From Mesostigma viride (Eukaryota > Streptophyta > Mesostigmatophyceae > Mesostigmatales > Mesostigmataceae): a DNA stretch of 64,000 bases. Where the stretch lies: assembly GCA_009746045.1 (NCBI GenBank), contig RPFO01000034.1, positions 981,786 through 1,045,785 on the forward strand, read 5' to 3'. Position numbers and translations under genes: made by a program. Below are positions 1-11,254 of the stretch, one piece after another. A model generated the notes under the pieces. That model did no database searches and had not been told where the DNA came from. It worked only from the letters and a program-made list of their open reading frames with translations. The number at the start of each line of letters is the position of its first letter. The stretch's first letter is position 1.

Positions 1-900
1 CCATGGCGACCGTGAAAATCTAAGTGACGGTTTTTAGAACACATTAAGGAAAGCGATTGCGTTTTAAGCCGTGATAACTCATCTATTTATCCTCAAGAAA
101 TTTACCCATCTATTCGGGGAAACAGGAAAAAGCGGGCATTTCGCGAGCTCGGGTCAGGTCCGCTGCATTTTCAGCGGCCCGCCCCCGAAAAGTCTCACCG
201 GAAACTTATCGAACATGGCGATGAATTAGCTCTCGCACGATTCTGTGACAAATTCAAAAAGTTTTGACCGAAAAACGTTTTGTGAAAATGACTGCCATCG
301 TAAATGCCGCGTTACGTACCGCAGCAAAAATTGGAGCTGCCAGGAGGGTGCGTGCGGGTCTGATGATGGCAACGCCCGGCCCGTAAAAATATGCCACTCT
401 GGCCTTGCTTCTTTCATTGCTTTCATCCCATTTGTGCAGGGCGCTTAAATAGCTTCTAGACTGAAGCCCAGCCTGTTTTTTTGCTGGCTCTGTTTTGTAG
501 ACCTGCGCGCATCACTGAATATCGCCTGCGATCGTTGCGGAATGAAGCATGAATACGCATGGCGCTGGTTGAGTCGACGCTGTATAGTGGAACCTGCCTT
601 TTCGGCATCCCGATTACAGCTAGGGTGAAGCCAGCCCCGTTTGCCATCCAGATTATCTGCCTGACTTTTTCCCCGAGGCTCGTGAAAGCGCCTCGTTCAT
701 GTTACGGACGCCTCGTTATTAACCATCGCTGCTCGAGGGGGAGACGTAAGCCAGCCTCCGCAAACAGCGTGATGTGCGCCTGTTAATGCTTCTAAGCGAA
801 ATTCATGGCGTGGGATCAAGCTGAGCCTGAAGACAACAAACAAAAGGTACATGTCCTTTATTCAACAGTCAGCTGAGCGTAGGTCATGTTGATGTGCAGC
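1..900. other. No gene recognised
   Basis: I see no ORF with coding character, no RNA gene and no mobile-element end here. The short open frames on both strands overlap each other and match nothing I know. Confidence 0.4.
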
Positions 901-3079
901 CCTGAAGCTTATCCAGCTTTAACATGGGGCCATAAAACACGCTGCTGTGGCTCCACTTCAGCGGAATGTTGGTAAATATTTCAACCTCTTTCCTTGTCCA
1001 GATCATAATGCACCATGTTTATCAATGATAGGCGGCGTGTTCGAAACTGGGGCTGGGAGGCACGAAGAAACCAGCGGGCACCCCAGGTATGTGAAGTGCA
1101 CGCATGCTGTTGCTGCCTTGGGAAACCCAGGATTCATTGCCATTGTTATATTCAGATGTGTTGAAGCAGGCTGAGCTTATTCCTATACATGGAAGGGTGC
1201 TGCTTTGTCTTTGATATGCTTGTTGCTGCCTATGATGCATATTATTGCGGGCACAACAGAGTGCACAATGGGCATATAGCATGGCATAAGATGCATGAAT
1301 CTCACCAGGACACCTTCTACGGGCTCACAACAACATCACAATAACATCACAAAGTTCTTGCTGCCACGGCACTATAAACCACCACCCCAGCACACCTACC
1401 ACTGTTAGCCGTTGTTAGCAATGCAACGATTGCCTAATAGCAATACCAACATTCCTGCCGTTAGCATGGAGGGACCACCAGGTGCATCGTGTGCATATAC
1501 CCATGTGACAGTTATTGTAGACTCCCACCAGCAGCAACGTCCACCACCATTAGTCTCTCCTGTTAGTGTAACTGTGGCAGTGTCCCTACAACTCAGTATG
1601 CCATCTGCCATAAACGATAACGCCAGGCCCTGCACCATTGCTGCCACAATCTGCCATATTGACTTCGCCCATCGCAGCCTTGATCATGATTGCAGCCATT
1701 AGCACCTGCCCCTCTTCATCCCTTCCATTATAGCACCAGAAACTGGGGCCACATTTAGCAGCATCGCCAGCAGTGACACAACTGGCACATGGCACAACAG
1801 CTAACGCCAGTAGTATCAAAGAAGGCACCCTACTACTCAGGTGCCATTGCTATCAAGCACTGCCACAATCAATCTGTCACTACCACTTGCCAGCACCACA
1901 GGATGTCATGATCTGGCATGTTGCCACCGGGAATCTGAGTGGAGAGCTTTCACCAATCACCACAAGCCCACCCCCATGTGTTGCTTTGCACACTGTCAGC
2001 ACGACTGTTGACTTTACGCTGCCACCTGCCACATAAATTTCGCTTCCATCATGCAGCAGTAGCATCATAACCTCCATGCTAGGCCTAGACCATAACATCT
2101 ACCAGCATAACCGATAGTAGCCTTCATGATCACTGCATGGTGCCAATGGCCATGCTACTGCCATCTGCATTACCTTTTACCACATGTGCCACTCTCTTCT
2201 GCATCACTTACGGTCTCACTGCTGCTGCCTAACCTGCCTGCGGCCCCTTCGCTGGCATCAGCTCATGCCGGCCGGAGTCTGCCCAGCTCCACACGTCCTC
2301 CCGTTGGGGAGTTACGGAGCTAGTATCAACCCCAATCGAGGCCATGGATGGATGGAGACACAATCCTACCGGTCTATTGTATCTATCTAATGCCTAAACT
2401 AACATGCAAACCGAGGGACATGCCTCGTAGCTAGTTCTAGCGGTCGTGCCGGGCGTTCTTCCCATTTCCCACGATGGGTGACACGCCTCTTCCGGCCCCA
2501 CTGGAGGGGGATCGTTGTCCACTAGACAACTTGGGCCCAGATGCATGGCCTTGTTCTGCATCTTTTTCCACATCACTTTTTTTCTTGTGGTTGTTATTAT
2601 TGGTTTTTGTCATGACTATTATTATTTAAATTTAATACTAGGCTGTACTTCTCTTTCAAAGTGGGGCGCCGACCTACAGAGACGCTCAGACACTCTCCGG
2701 GCCTGCCCAGGGTCCCAGGGGAGTACGGCAGGGTGCACCGGGCCGTACACCCCGGAGTACGGTCAGGGTGTGTCAGGAACTGGACACGTGGCGCGACCTG
2801 CGCGGGCACCTGCCAGACCCGGGCGCGCTCTGACAAGGGGGAGGGGGGCGAGGGGTCGGTCACGAAGTTTCTAGTATTATTACCATTTGTTGTGTCACTT
2901 ATCAAGGAGACAACCAGCGCCGGCCAGAAATCTTATTATTATTGTTCTTATCATTTCATTATTACTATTATTATGTTTTATTCTATTTTTTATTTTATTT
3001 ATTTTTCTTTCTCTCCTTTATCACTTCTCGTCGTGCGTTTACTCCTATTTATTACTATCACTGTTATGTTTGTGCAAGC
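901..3079. other. Non-coding, low-complexity region with retroelement debris
   Basis: From about 1200 to 2250 the sequence is rich in CAC, CAG and GCCA words and has no convincing coding frame. Between 2880 and 2925 a dispersed motif (ATCAAGGAGACAACCAGC) occurs, followed by a TTATTATTATT-rich tract to about 3060. The same motif recurs near 3870 and, on minus, near 15460. I read this stretch as old repeat debris. Confidence 0.4.
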
Positions 3080-3868
3080 GCAAGTGCTCTTCAAGGTCTT
3101 GGTCCTCACATACGGCGCCGAGGCATCATGCCAGTGGATGCCCACGGACCAGCTGGTCACCCGGGCTGAATGGCATAGTAACTACGATGCTCCGACAGAT
3201 CCCGAACGTAGGACTTTCCCACGCGTAGGGCACTCGAGTCTTTGTACAAGGGTATGCCTCAAATTTCCGATGAGATTAGGCAGCGTAGAATAGACTGACT
3301 TGTAGGACATCTTGCCCCGGAACCAGTCAGGTAGACACGTACCCACCCTTGGTCTGGCAGGCCCTCAGCAGCTTGGCCAGCCAGGGCGGCATATCCTGGC
3401 GTGGCCTGGCCCCAACAAGGACAAACCCAGGGATGGAAGACCAGCAATTTGACCGACCGGGAAGACCCAACAAGCTACACAGATCAGTTGCTGCCCGACC
3501 TCATGGTCCCAACTTAGTTTGAACACGTACCGCATTTCCGGCCTACATAGTAGCTTGGACTGCCATGCACCATGCATGCAGGACAATAAGAGATGCATGG
3601 TAGAGGTCCCATATCAAGGAGACAATGCCATATGGCTGTAGGAGTCTCATATGTCTGCAGGCCCACACGCCAGCCCCTGTGGGCAAGCGTGTTCCCCCAG
3701 GAGGAAGGGGCATTTCATTATAGTAGAGTAGCTAGGATTTTGGCAGATTAGATAATAGGAGTTAGCTTAGTTGTTAGTTTTCGCGGCTCCGTTCACCCCC
3801 ATGTGATGCACCCACCAGCAATGGAATTAATGGCGTGCTTGTACACCATCCGTCCCAACGGAGTCATG
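3080..3868 (+). mobile_element. 5'-truncated LINE copy (post-RT region and 3' end)
   Basis: The plus strand encodes a degraded piece of the region downstream of a LINE reverse transcriptase, with the hallmark LTYGAEA at about 3106 (compare LTYGAETW in the copy at 21.2-21.6 kb). It ends in the lineage's shared 3' terminus CCAACGGAGTCATGTT (3853-3868). Several frameshifts are present, so it is a dead fragment. A second copy faces it tail to tail at 4133-5450. Confidence 0.7.
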
Positions 3869-4132
3869 TTATCAAGGAGACAACCAGCACAGGTAACAAA
3901 GAAGGTATAATTTAATTTTAATCTTTTTTATGTTCGTTCATCCAACATATTTTTTCACTGCCTATACCCTTTCACCTTGCACTTCTTCATTGGAGTGAGC
4001 TGGACATGAGGCTTCAGACGTACGTACCTGTTGGATTGGAGATCCCGGCCGGCCGGGTACCATGGGCGCTCAAACATCGAACACCTGACCCGTACTCCAA
4101 CCGGTACATCGCCTCTAGGCCTCACCATGAAA

Positions 4133-5450
4133 TGAAATAAAATTAAATTATAACATGACTCCGACGTTGGGCGAACATGTAGCACATATTCCTTGCTGGA
4201 TGGATGGAGGTGGGCGAAGCCGCGAAACCGAACTAAGCTTACTCTAGATAAGCTAATCTAGTCTAGAAAACCCTAACTACTCTACTCAGCAATTAATTAA
4301 TTAATTAACTACTCTACTCAGCAAAGCGCCCCTTCTGCTTGTGGGGAGGGGGCTCAGTGCCCACAGGCCGGGGGCTGGCGTGTGAGCCTGGACAATCTTC
4401 TGCCACCTCTTCTTGTTCTGCATGGCAGTCCAAGCAAGAGAGAGCCCGAACGGTGAATGCGGTGTTCAAACGTACTGAGCTGAGTGAGACCACTAGGTTG
4501 GCCTGCAACGTACATCTGTGTGTCGTTCATGGCATGTTTACCCAGCCGGCTTTCTAGCTAGGATCAATGTCCTTGGGTGAGGCCAGGTCACGGGATATGC
4601 CGCCCTGACGTTGTCCAAGCCGCCGGGGGCCGGCCAGACCAAGGGCGGTGTCTACCTGACTGGTGCGAGCAAGATGTCCGTCGAATGCTAGCTAGCTATC
4701 CTAGACGCTGCCTAATCTCGTCCGAAATACGAGGCATACCCTGATACAAAGACTCTAATGACCTACGCTGGGAAAACCCTACTACATCAGTCAGGACCTG
4801 TCGGAGCATCCTGTAAACCGTGCCGTCCAGCTTGGCGGCCAGTACGTGTGTCCGTACGTGAGTGTCCATGCCTTGGCGCCGTACGTAAGCACCGTGCATG
4901 AGGATCGACGACGCTAGCTATTAAGAGGACCTTGACGAGCATTCGCTTGCAGCTTGCCAAGGTCCTTCGAGTGCCAGTAGGTTTTGAGCGAACGAAGCCT
5001 AGCCCAGGCCAGGCCGATGCGGATGTCCACATCGTTGGCCAGCGGTGTCGGGGAGCATGCTCCCCATGCAGCAGTTTGAAGCGGTCACGGAACGGGACCT
5101 CGCGTCCCGTCTAGCAGCCGCGGCAGCCGCGGGTGAGCTGGTATGTATAGCCCCAATCGATCACTATCGCCTGAGTTAATTTGACACTAATCACTAAGTA
5201 CCCCATGCACCGCCCGCCCCTCTCGGTCAGACAGTCCAGCCAGGTCTGAATGTGCTCGGGGCGCCTGAGGACTGGGTGGTATCATCCGCATAAATTCCGC
5301 ATGAAGTCGGACAGGCGGTAACCGGGGCCACCGCCGCCGTGTTCGCGCTCGTTAAGCTGGATGTCCAAGCCGGGCTCAAACCCCTTAATAAGAGCAGTAA
5401 GGCGCGTACCGTCGTGCCTGGCGCATGCGCATGACGTGATCCACGACAAT
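4133..5450 (-). mobile_element. 5'-truncated LINE copy, RT motif to 3' tail
   Basis: Read on minus, the element begins in the reverse transcriptase with a degraded IYADDTT box (about 5300). It continues through LAAKLDGTV, SLESLYQGMPRISDEIRQ (4700-4850) and a C-terminal GRFAE-like end at about 4320, then the 3' UTR. It ends with the lineage's CNNAACG-GGAGTCATGTT terminus and an AATTT-type A/T tail at 4133-4160. A TTAA-repeat expansion interrupts the UTR near 4290-4310. Frameshifts and the 5' truncation make it inactive. Confidence 0.75.
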
Positions 5451-5978
5451 ACACATCAATCCGACGCCGCGCCAAAGTTGTGCGCGAAAATTCCGGGGGA
5501 AATTTGACGAAATTCGGTGCGCACGGGAGATGTTGAGTGCAAATTGCAGTGCGAAGGCTATGGTAGCGTGAAAATTTATTGTGCACGGATTACGAAGCCA
5601 TTTTGGACCTGATTGCGCTTGTTCGATCGCCATTGACATAAGGAATTTTATTCTACCAAAAAAAAGTCGGCAAACAGTTAATTATTCATTGGCCACGAGG
5701 GGAAACACGCAGCTGGCGAGTTTCTCACGGCTCGAGCGCACTGACCCGTGCGTCTTCAAGGTAACCTCTAGAGCAGATAAAGACGCTTGCAATGTATCCC
5801 CACACTTTCTAACGATTCATAACATCATTTCGAAGAAACCCAGCACAGGAATTTCCTTATTTTTGCGTTTCCACGTTGCACACAATTTTCGCGTAAAAGT
5901 CAGATTTATAGGAGCGCTGACTGGGGCAAACATGCATGTCGTGGATTGCATCGCTTTTGCGTCGTTTCTTGCAGATAT
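5451..5978. other. Spacer upstream of the transposase-like gene pair
   Basis: I find no coding frame I trust. If the coding region at 5979-9803 belongs to a DNA transposon, its left terminus should lie here, but I could not find a terminal inverted repeat by eye. Confidence 0.3.
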
Positions 5979-7209
5979 ATGACGTCCCTTGGACGCAGTA
6001 ACATCACGCGCTGTTTATCCTGCGGGCGGGGCTCGCTGCCCACCTCTTTGGTGTGTCCGGGCTGCAGCAAGGACAACAACCAGCAGTTTTTAACACGCCA
6101 GCAGCCTTACATTGTCGCCATAAACCGGCGTGTTTACCGAGGATTGACGCCCCGCCCGCAGGCGAACAAGCATTTTACAATCTACCCATTTCCCGAGGAG
6201 GCATTCCGTGCTGCGCTGGGCCAAGCCGGCCGGAGTTGATCCACGACAGTGCGCGAAACTCGACGGCATACCCGGGCGTCTCATTCAAGAAGATTACGCG
6301 TGAAGTCACAAGCCTCGCGGAGCTGCAAACGCTGCTCCAACACGCCTGCACCGACAAGAAGGAGTGGGCAGGCGCCAAGTTAATTTTTCAAGAGCAGCGT
6401 TTCGGTGGTCGTCCCACCACTGTACCTCGAGTGGCGCAGCAACTTTGCTGAGGAAGAAACGCTTCAGGTCCGGTATTCTTACATGCTGCTGAACAGGGAG
6501 GGCAACGTGGTATATGCTTCAGATCATCCATTTTCAGTGCTGGCAGAGAAGTGGAATTTAACAGATGCAGAGAACCCAAACAAGGACCAAGCGGTGCGTG
6601 AGGGGGTGGCAGCAGCGCGCCTTGTCTTGCAGCGGTACACTGCTAGGAAGGTGTTGCATGCTGCCAACCACTGCAGGTGCTTCCTTCCAGCCTGCATTAC
6701 CCCAGCTGCAAAGGAGGCTGCTGCCAGCTTCATCTCCTCCCATCCTCATCCCTCCATACCTGGTAGCCATGTTAGCAAGGATGGGCTTAGTGATGAGGAG
6801 GATGAGGATGATGTAGCGAGCATGGCATGCAGCTCAGAGCAGGGTGACCGGCTGGAGGTGTCCCAGCTAGTGCAGGGTGACACACAGGAGGGGGGAGAGG
6901 GGGGGGGAGGAGGAGGAGGTGTTTCCCTCCTTCCACAACCCTACCGAGCATGAGAAGTGGATGGGGAAGGTGCATGTGGACACCAACTTTGAGGCTAGGA
7001 GGCTAGCTGACCAGGACACCACACGCACAGACCCCGAGGATCCCTATCGGGGCTGTGATGATGAGGATATGCGAAACATCAGGGCAGGGATTTTTAACTT
7101 CAAGGTAGATTACAAGAAGTTGGCAGCGTGGGAGGCCAAGCATGGCCCCTACGTGTGGCCACCTAAGATAGAGTATCGTGATGACAGGGGTTTCTGGGTG
7201 AAGAAGTAA
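5979..7209 (+). pseudogene. Zinc-ribbon protein, first gene of a putative DNA transposon (frameshifted)
   Basis: A coding-like stretch runs through four overlapping frames (5979-6239, about 6235-6420, 6405-6953, 6877-7209), so as written it is broken or spliced in a way I cannot see. It starts at ATG 5979 with a zinc-ribbon-like RCLSCGRGSLPTSLVCPGC (two CxxC pairs). Middle sections contain LYLEWRSNFAEEETLQVRYS and FSVLAEKWNLTDAENPNKDQ, then an acidic EDEDD and poly-Gly linker. The end, VWPPKIEYRDDRGFWVKK, is followed by TAA and a (GAT)n run. I do not recognise the family. Its position just upstream of a transposase-like gene suggests it is the accessory or N-terminal part of the same mobile element. 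Confidence 0.5.
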
Positions 7210-7261
7210 TGTGGCAGGTGCTATAGTTGACAACCATCATCATCATCATGGTCATGATCTG

Positions 7262-7262
7262 G

Positions 7263-7337
<75 letters not shown>
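7262..7337. repeat. (GAT)n microsatellite
   Basis: About 25 consecutive GAT/TGA triplets lie between the two coding parts of the putative transposon. The antisense frame gives an artificial poly-His ORF, which is not a gene. Confidence 0.9.
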
Positions 7338-7339
<2 letters not shown>

Positions 7340-7503
7340 GTGATGATGATGCATGTCATTGTAACTGATTATTGAATTTTATAATAAAGTGACTTTTCTT
7401 GTCTCATGAATTGTATGTTTTGTGAATGAATGCACTTTGGGTGCCCACCTGTGTGGTATCATGCATATGGTTTGGGGTAATGCAGTAGTGGCAATAAAGG
7501 GAA

Positions 7504-9803
7504 ATGTCACGGCTAGGTGGCAGGGTGCAACCTGGTGTGAAGGGCTTCCAACGCACAACACCTACAGCAAGCATATTACCTATAGGGGTCACTGATCACA
7601 GCCGGACTTTAAAGCGTCTGAATGAGGGTCTTGCCATCAGGCAGGCAGAGATAGGGAGGCTGAAGGAACAGAATGATGTACTGTCACGTAGAGTGCAGGA
7701 ACTAGAGGCATTGGTAGAGGAGTTGAGGAGGGAGGCCAACCTGGCCAGGCGGTATGCAAGTGAGGCACGGAGTGCGTCGGGTGTGGAGGTGGGCAGGCCA
7801 GCGGTGGGCAGGCCCCTGGGTTCCCTCGTCGGTCCAAGGGTTGTGGTTGGTAGGGCAGATCCCAGGAGGAGGGAGTATGATTTCAGTGAAAGGGTGGCCA
7901 CCTGGTTAGAAGAGACCTTTGCAGTAGAGGTGGCTGATGAGGTGATACCATCCTACCTCGCCCACAACCCTGACGTGCTAGAAGCATACATCAGGGATAG
8001 CGGGATGCTTGAGAAACTGCATGGGGATGTGGTAGGGGAGATTGAGGCAGCATGGGACCTGGTCCTTGGCATGGCATTGAAGCTTAGGATTGGGATCAGC
8101 TATGACAAATACCAGGCCTTAAGGCAGATGCTTAGCGGCTTGTTTGATCAGGCCACCCAGTCATACCTGCCTAGGACCACGAGTGCAGGGGCCCATTTCC
8201 CCAAGCTGCCCACCAAGCACAGGATAGTAGAGGAGATGAAAAAGATGCTAGAGGAGATGGATATCATGCAGAGTGAGGACGGCACGATAGTCACGTCTAG
8301 CTTGCTGGCAGCCCTGCTGCAAGACCTGCGTGCCGACCCCAGCGGGTTCGAGGGTAGGACAAAGCTCCTTTACCAAATCTTGGGGGATGGGGCCAAGATG
8401 GCCCGGGGCTTCAAGGCACTGAGCATTGCTGGCCGCCTCATGCGCCATCAGGGCCAGCCGGGTAGTGAGGTATGGATGCACCAGTCCCCTAGCAAGTTGC
8501 AGGAGCTCGTCATGTCCAAGGGGCGTGATGATGACTACAAGATCAGTATTGGAAGACGTCACGGCACGTTTGGTGGGGGAGCTGGAGGAAATCAGGCAGG
8601 CAGGGGGGGTGGTCGAGGGCAGCCTGAGGCGTGAGCTGGAGTTGTTACTAGGGGGGGACCTGGCGTGGCTGCACGCCGTGCTGGTGTTGGTGGGGTGCTC
8701 AGGTACCTACCCCTGCCCCTGGTGCCACATGAGCAAGGATCAGCTCCACGAGGGCAGGCTGGGACGCGTGGTGCACAAGCTGCGGACGCTGGAGGGCATG
8801 CAGAAGATGGCACATGCGTATGGTGAGTACCCCTATGACTGCCCTGGGTGTGGTCTTCACCTCCATGATGAGGATGACAAGGATGAGAGTGAGCCCAGGA
8901 ACCCCACACAGAGTGCAGCCTTTGCCCGGGCCCACTATGGGCAGTTCTTTGGCAGGCCACCCATCTTCAACATCCCCCTCACCCACGTCACCCTCTGCAT
9001 GCTGCACATGGAGCTCAACATGGTGACCACATGGCTGCAGAGGGTAGTGCTAGACCACCTGCTGACCAAGGATGATCGAGGACACTCTCCTGCACGTGTT
9101 GAAGGATAAGGTGCGATGCGCAGTCAAGAAGGAGCAGGTGAAGGCACGCAAGAAGACGCAGGGGAAGGGGGACTTGAGTGAGAGGGTGTCGATCATCGGC
9201 AGGGAAGCCCACAGCGTGCTCAATAGTGGTGACCTGCTGTTGGACATCGTGTTCCCACCAGGACACAACACGCGCCCTGTCATGCAGGGCTCCCTAGACG
9301 CCCTCAGAGGGTTCTGGGAGGTGGTAGCAAGGCCATTTGAGGATGATGGGGTAGAGGGCAGCCCAGTCAGGCAGGGGGTGGCAGACATGGTCAAGGCAGC
9401 TGCCATCAAGGCGGCAGATGCCTTAGTCAAAGCCACGGCAGCCGAGAACCTCACCCTCTACTACCACATAGCGGTAGACCACCTGCCAGCTGCCATTCTC
9501 AAGTGGGGTAACCTGCAGTTCTTCTCTGGCCAGGCGATAGAGCACACGCATGCACTGAAGAAGGGGGTGATGAGAACCCAGACCAACCGTCGCACCCACC
9601 CCTCCACCTGCCCCAAGGGCCAAGCCAAGCGTGCCATGGGGGTAGGGGTGCTGCAGCAGGTCACCAATGTCAAGGTGCTCAGCAAGCTGGTGGATGAGAA
9701 GATGGGGCCCAGGCCCATGTCACAGGCAGAGAAGAATAAAAGGAAAAGGATGCAGCAGGGCCGCGAGAATGTGCCTCCGGGTGTGGCATTGGCCATTAGC
9801 TAG
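7504..9803 (+). pseudogene. Transposase-like protein with CPWC motif (three frames)
   Basis: Three long frames follow one another: 7504 to about 8550, about 8540 to 9075, and about 9070 to 9803 (stop TAG). Together they give roughly 760 codons. The first has a coiled coil (residues about 38-85, QAEIGRLKEQNDVLSRRVQE) and a helical region. The second has GGDLAWLHAVLVLVG, then YPCPWCHMSK, CPGCGLHLHDEDD and FNIPLTHVTLCMLHMELN. The third ends with LYYHIAVDHLPAAI and FFSGQAIEHTHALKK and a basic tail. The order GGDLxxL, PCxWC, FNIPL..LH, and a late E followed by H/K resembles large uncharacterised transposon proteins in algae and invertebrates that appear to have an RNase-H-like DDE core. The Asp of GGDL and the Glu of AIEH are candidate catalytic residues. 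Two +1 shifts imply decay, sequencing error or unrecognised splicing. Family assignment is inference. Confidence 0.6.
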
Positions 9804-9945
9804 ATGGCTAGCCGTGTTATTAGTGCATTGTATTATTATGGGCGTGTTCGATCCCCCAAGTATGCCTTCATGCATTGTTAATATAATTCATAATCTTATG
9901 ACAAGTTGTTTGGAACCTTATACACCAAAGTGGAATGATTGCCAT

Positions 9946-10134
9946 GCACATATATGTGATAAAACCCTTTGGGAAAAATAGAAAACTGCATTTTCTGTGC
10001 TATGGTTGCTAGCATCTGTCACCATTTGGTCATCCAACCAGCCTGAAACTTTGTGGACATGCTGAATGGGATGTGTTTAGAACATGTGCAAAGTTCCAGG
10101 CCCAACTGAGTTCATTTGATGTCATTATATATGT
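9946..10134 (+). repeat. Direct repeat, left copy
   Basis: About 185 bp nearly identical to 10909-11096. Shared words include GCTAGCATCTGTCACCATTT and CAGCCTGAAACTTTGTGGAC. It lies in the 3' region of the putative transposon. A more diverged third unit can be traced at about 11101-11250. Confidence 0.85.
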
Positions 10135-10274
10135 TAAAAATATAATTACTTACAGCAGAGTGAAATCACTCAAACCAAAGCAAACGCCCAGCTATAAACA
10201 TATATATTAAAAATATAATTACTTACAGCAGAGTGAAATCACTCAAACCAAAGCAAACGCCCAGCTATAAACCT
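10129..10274 (+). repeat. Two-copy tandem repeat, 73-bp period
   Basis: Two nearly identical 73-bp units (about 10129-10201 and 10202-10274). Each contains AATTACTTACAGCAGAGTGA and AAAGCAAACGCCCAGCTATA. They sit between the left 185-bp repeat and the retroelement fragment. Confidence 0.85.
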
Positions 10275-10340
10275 ATATACAGAGCCATGTCAAAGCTCTA
10301 TACTACGATAAGACCAATGGAAACGCCTAACGGGAGGAAC

Positions 10341-10877
10341 CTAATAGCCCTGCTGCACCGCAAAATCAGCCCGCGCACGGCGGAGCATGATGTCAGCCAT
10401 GGCCCGAGTCAGCGCCACCGACAAGCGCTGACGCCAATATGACGTCCAGGTCCGCGCCGACCATGGGGCCCGCTGGCCCTCCAGGTCCAGCCGGTCCTCC
10501 CGGAGCCGGCAACACTCCTTGAAGAAGGCGGAGGTCAGGGGCCCCATGGCCCCAAACTCCTCCAGGACAAAGGGCACCACACGATGGTGCCCGACGTCGC
10601 CGTAGGCCAGGAGCTTGGCCCGCTCCGCCCGGTCCGCCGTGTAACCTGCCGTGAGGGAGGCCCCAGCCACGTGGCTAAGAGCCAAGGGCCGCGCCACCGA
10701 AAGGTCAATAAGCAGATGCCGGCCACCCCCCTCAAAGTCCAGCACCACGATGTCAGGCCGGTGGTTGGGGGAATAGAAGGCAGCGCCATCCGCATCCTCG
10801 GACCGGATGTTCGCGTGGGGGAAAACTGACCGAATCATGGCGAGCACCACCGTCAGGAGGACAGTGTGCAAATACAA
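10341..10877 (-). pseudogene. Retroelement C-terminal endonuclease-like fragment
   Basis: An open frame of 178 codons contains NHRPDIVVLDFEGGG, LLIDLSVARPL, AERAKLLAYGD and VVPFVLEEFGAMGP. It then has the Trp/Arg-rich WTSYWRQRLSVALTRAM. The PD...D...K spacing followed by V(V)PFVxEEFG matches restriction-endonuclease-like domains at the C termini of reverse-transcriptase proteins common in green algal genomes. No reverse transcriptase of its own adjoins it. The 185-bp direct repeats bracket it. I cannot tell whether it belongs to the LINE on minus at 11.25-13.4 kb. Confidence 0.6.
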
Positions 10878-10908
10878 ATACCAATTCTGATTCTGTGTGA
10901 ATATATAT

Positions 10909-11096
10909 ATGCATATGTGTGATGAAACCCTTGGAAAACCATGAAAAACTGCATTTTGGGGTATTTATGCTAGCATCTGTCACCATTTTGTCATCCAACC
11001 AGCCTGAAACTTTGTGGACATGCTGAATGGGATGTATTTAGAGCATGTGCAAAGTTCCAGGCCCAACTGAGTTCATTTGATGTCATTATAAATGCA
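10909..11096 (+). repeat. Direct repeat, right copy
   Basis: Right-hand copy of the repeat at 9946-10134. The two copies bracket about 775 bp that hold the 73-bp tandem repeat and the endonuclease-like fragment. Confidence 0.85.
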
Positions 11097-11254
11097 TACA
11101 TGCCAGAAAGTGCTGAAAATACGGTATTTTATGCTAGCAAATGTCACCATGTTACCATGCTGCCAAGTCCCAAAATTTTTTTTGACCACATGGCATCATA
11201 AGATATCTGATTAGGCACCTTGGTGCCAAATTTGAGGCCAAACTGACCATTATT

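Noticed and set aside
7163-7354. Poly-His peptide on minus
   Set aside because: Translation of a (GAT)n microsatellite.
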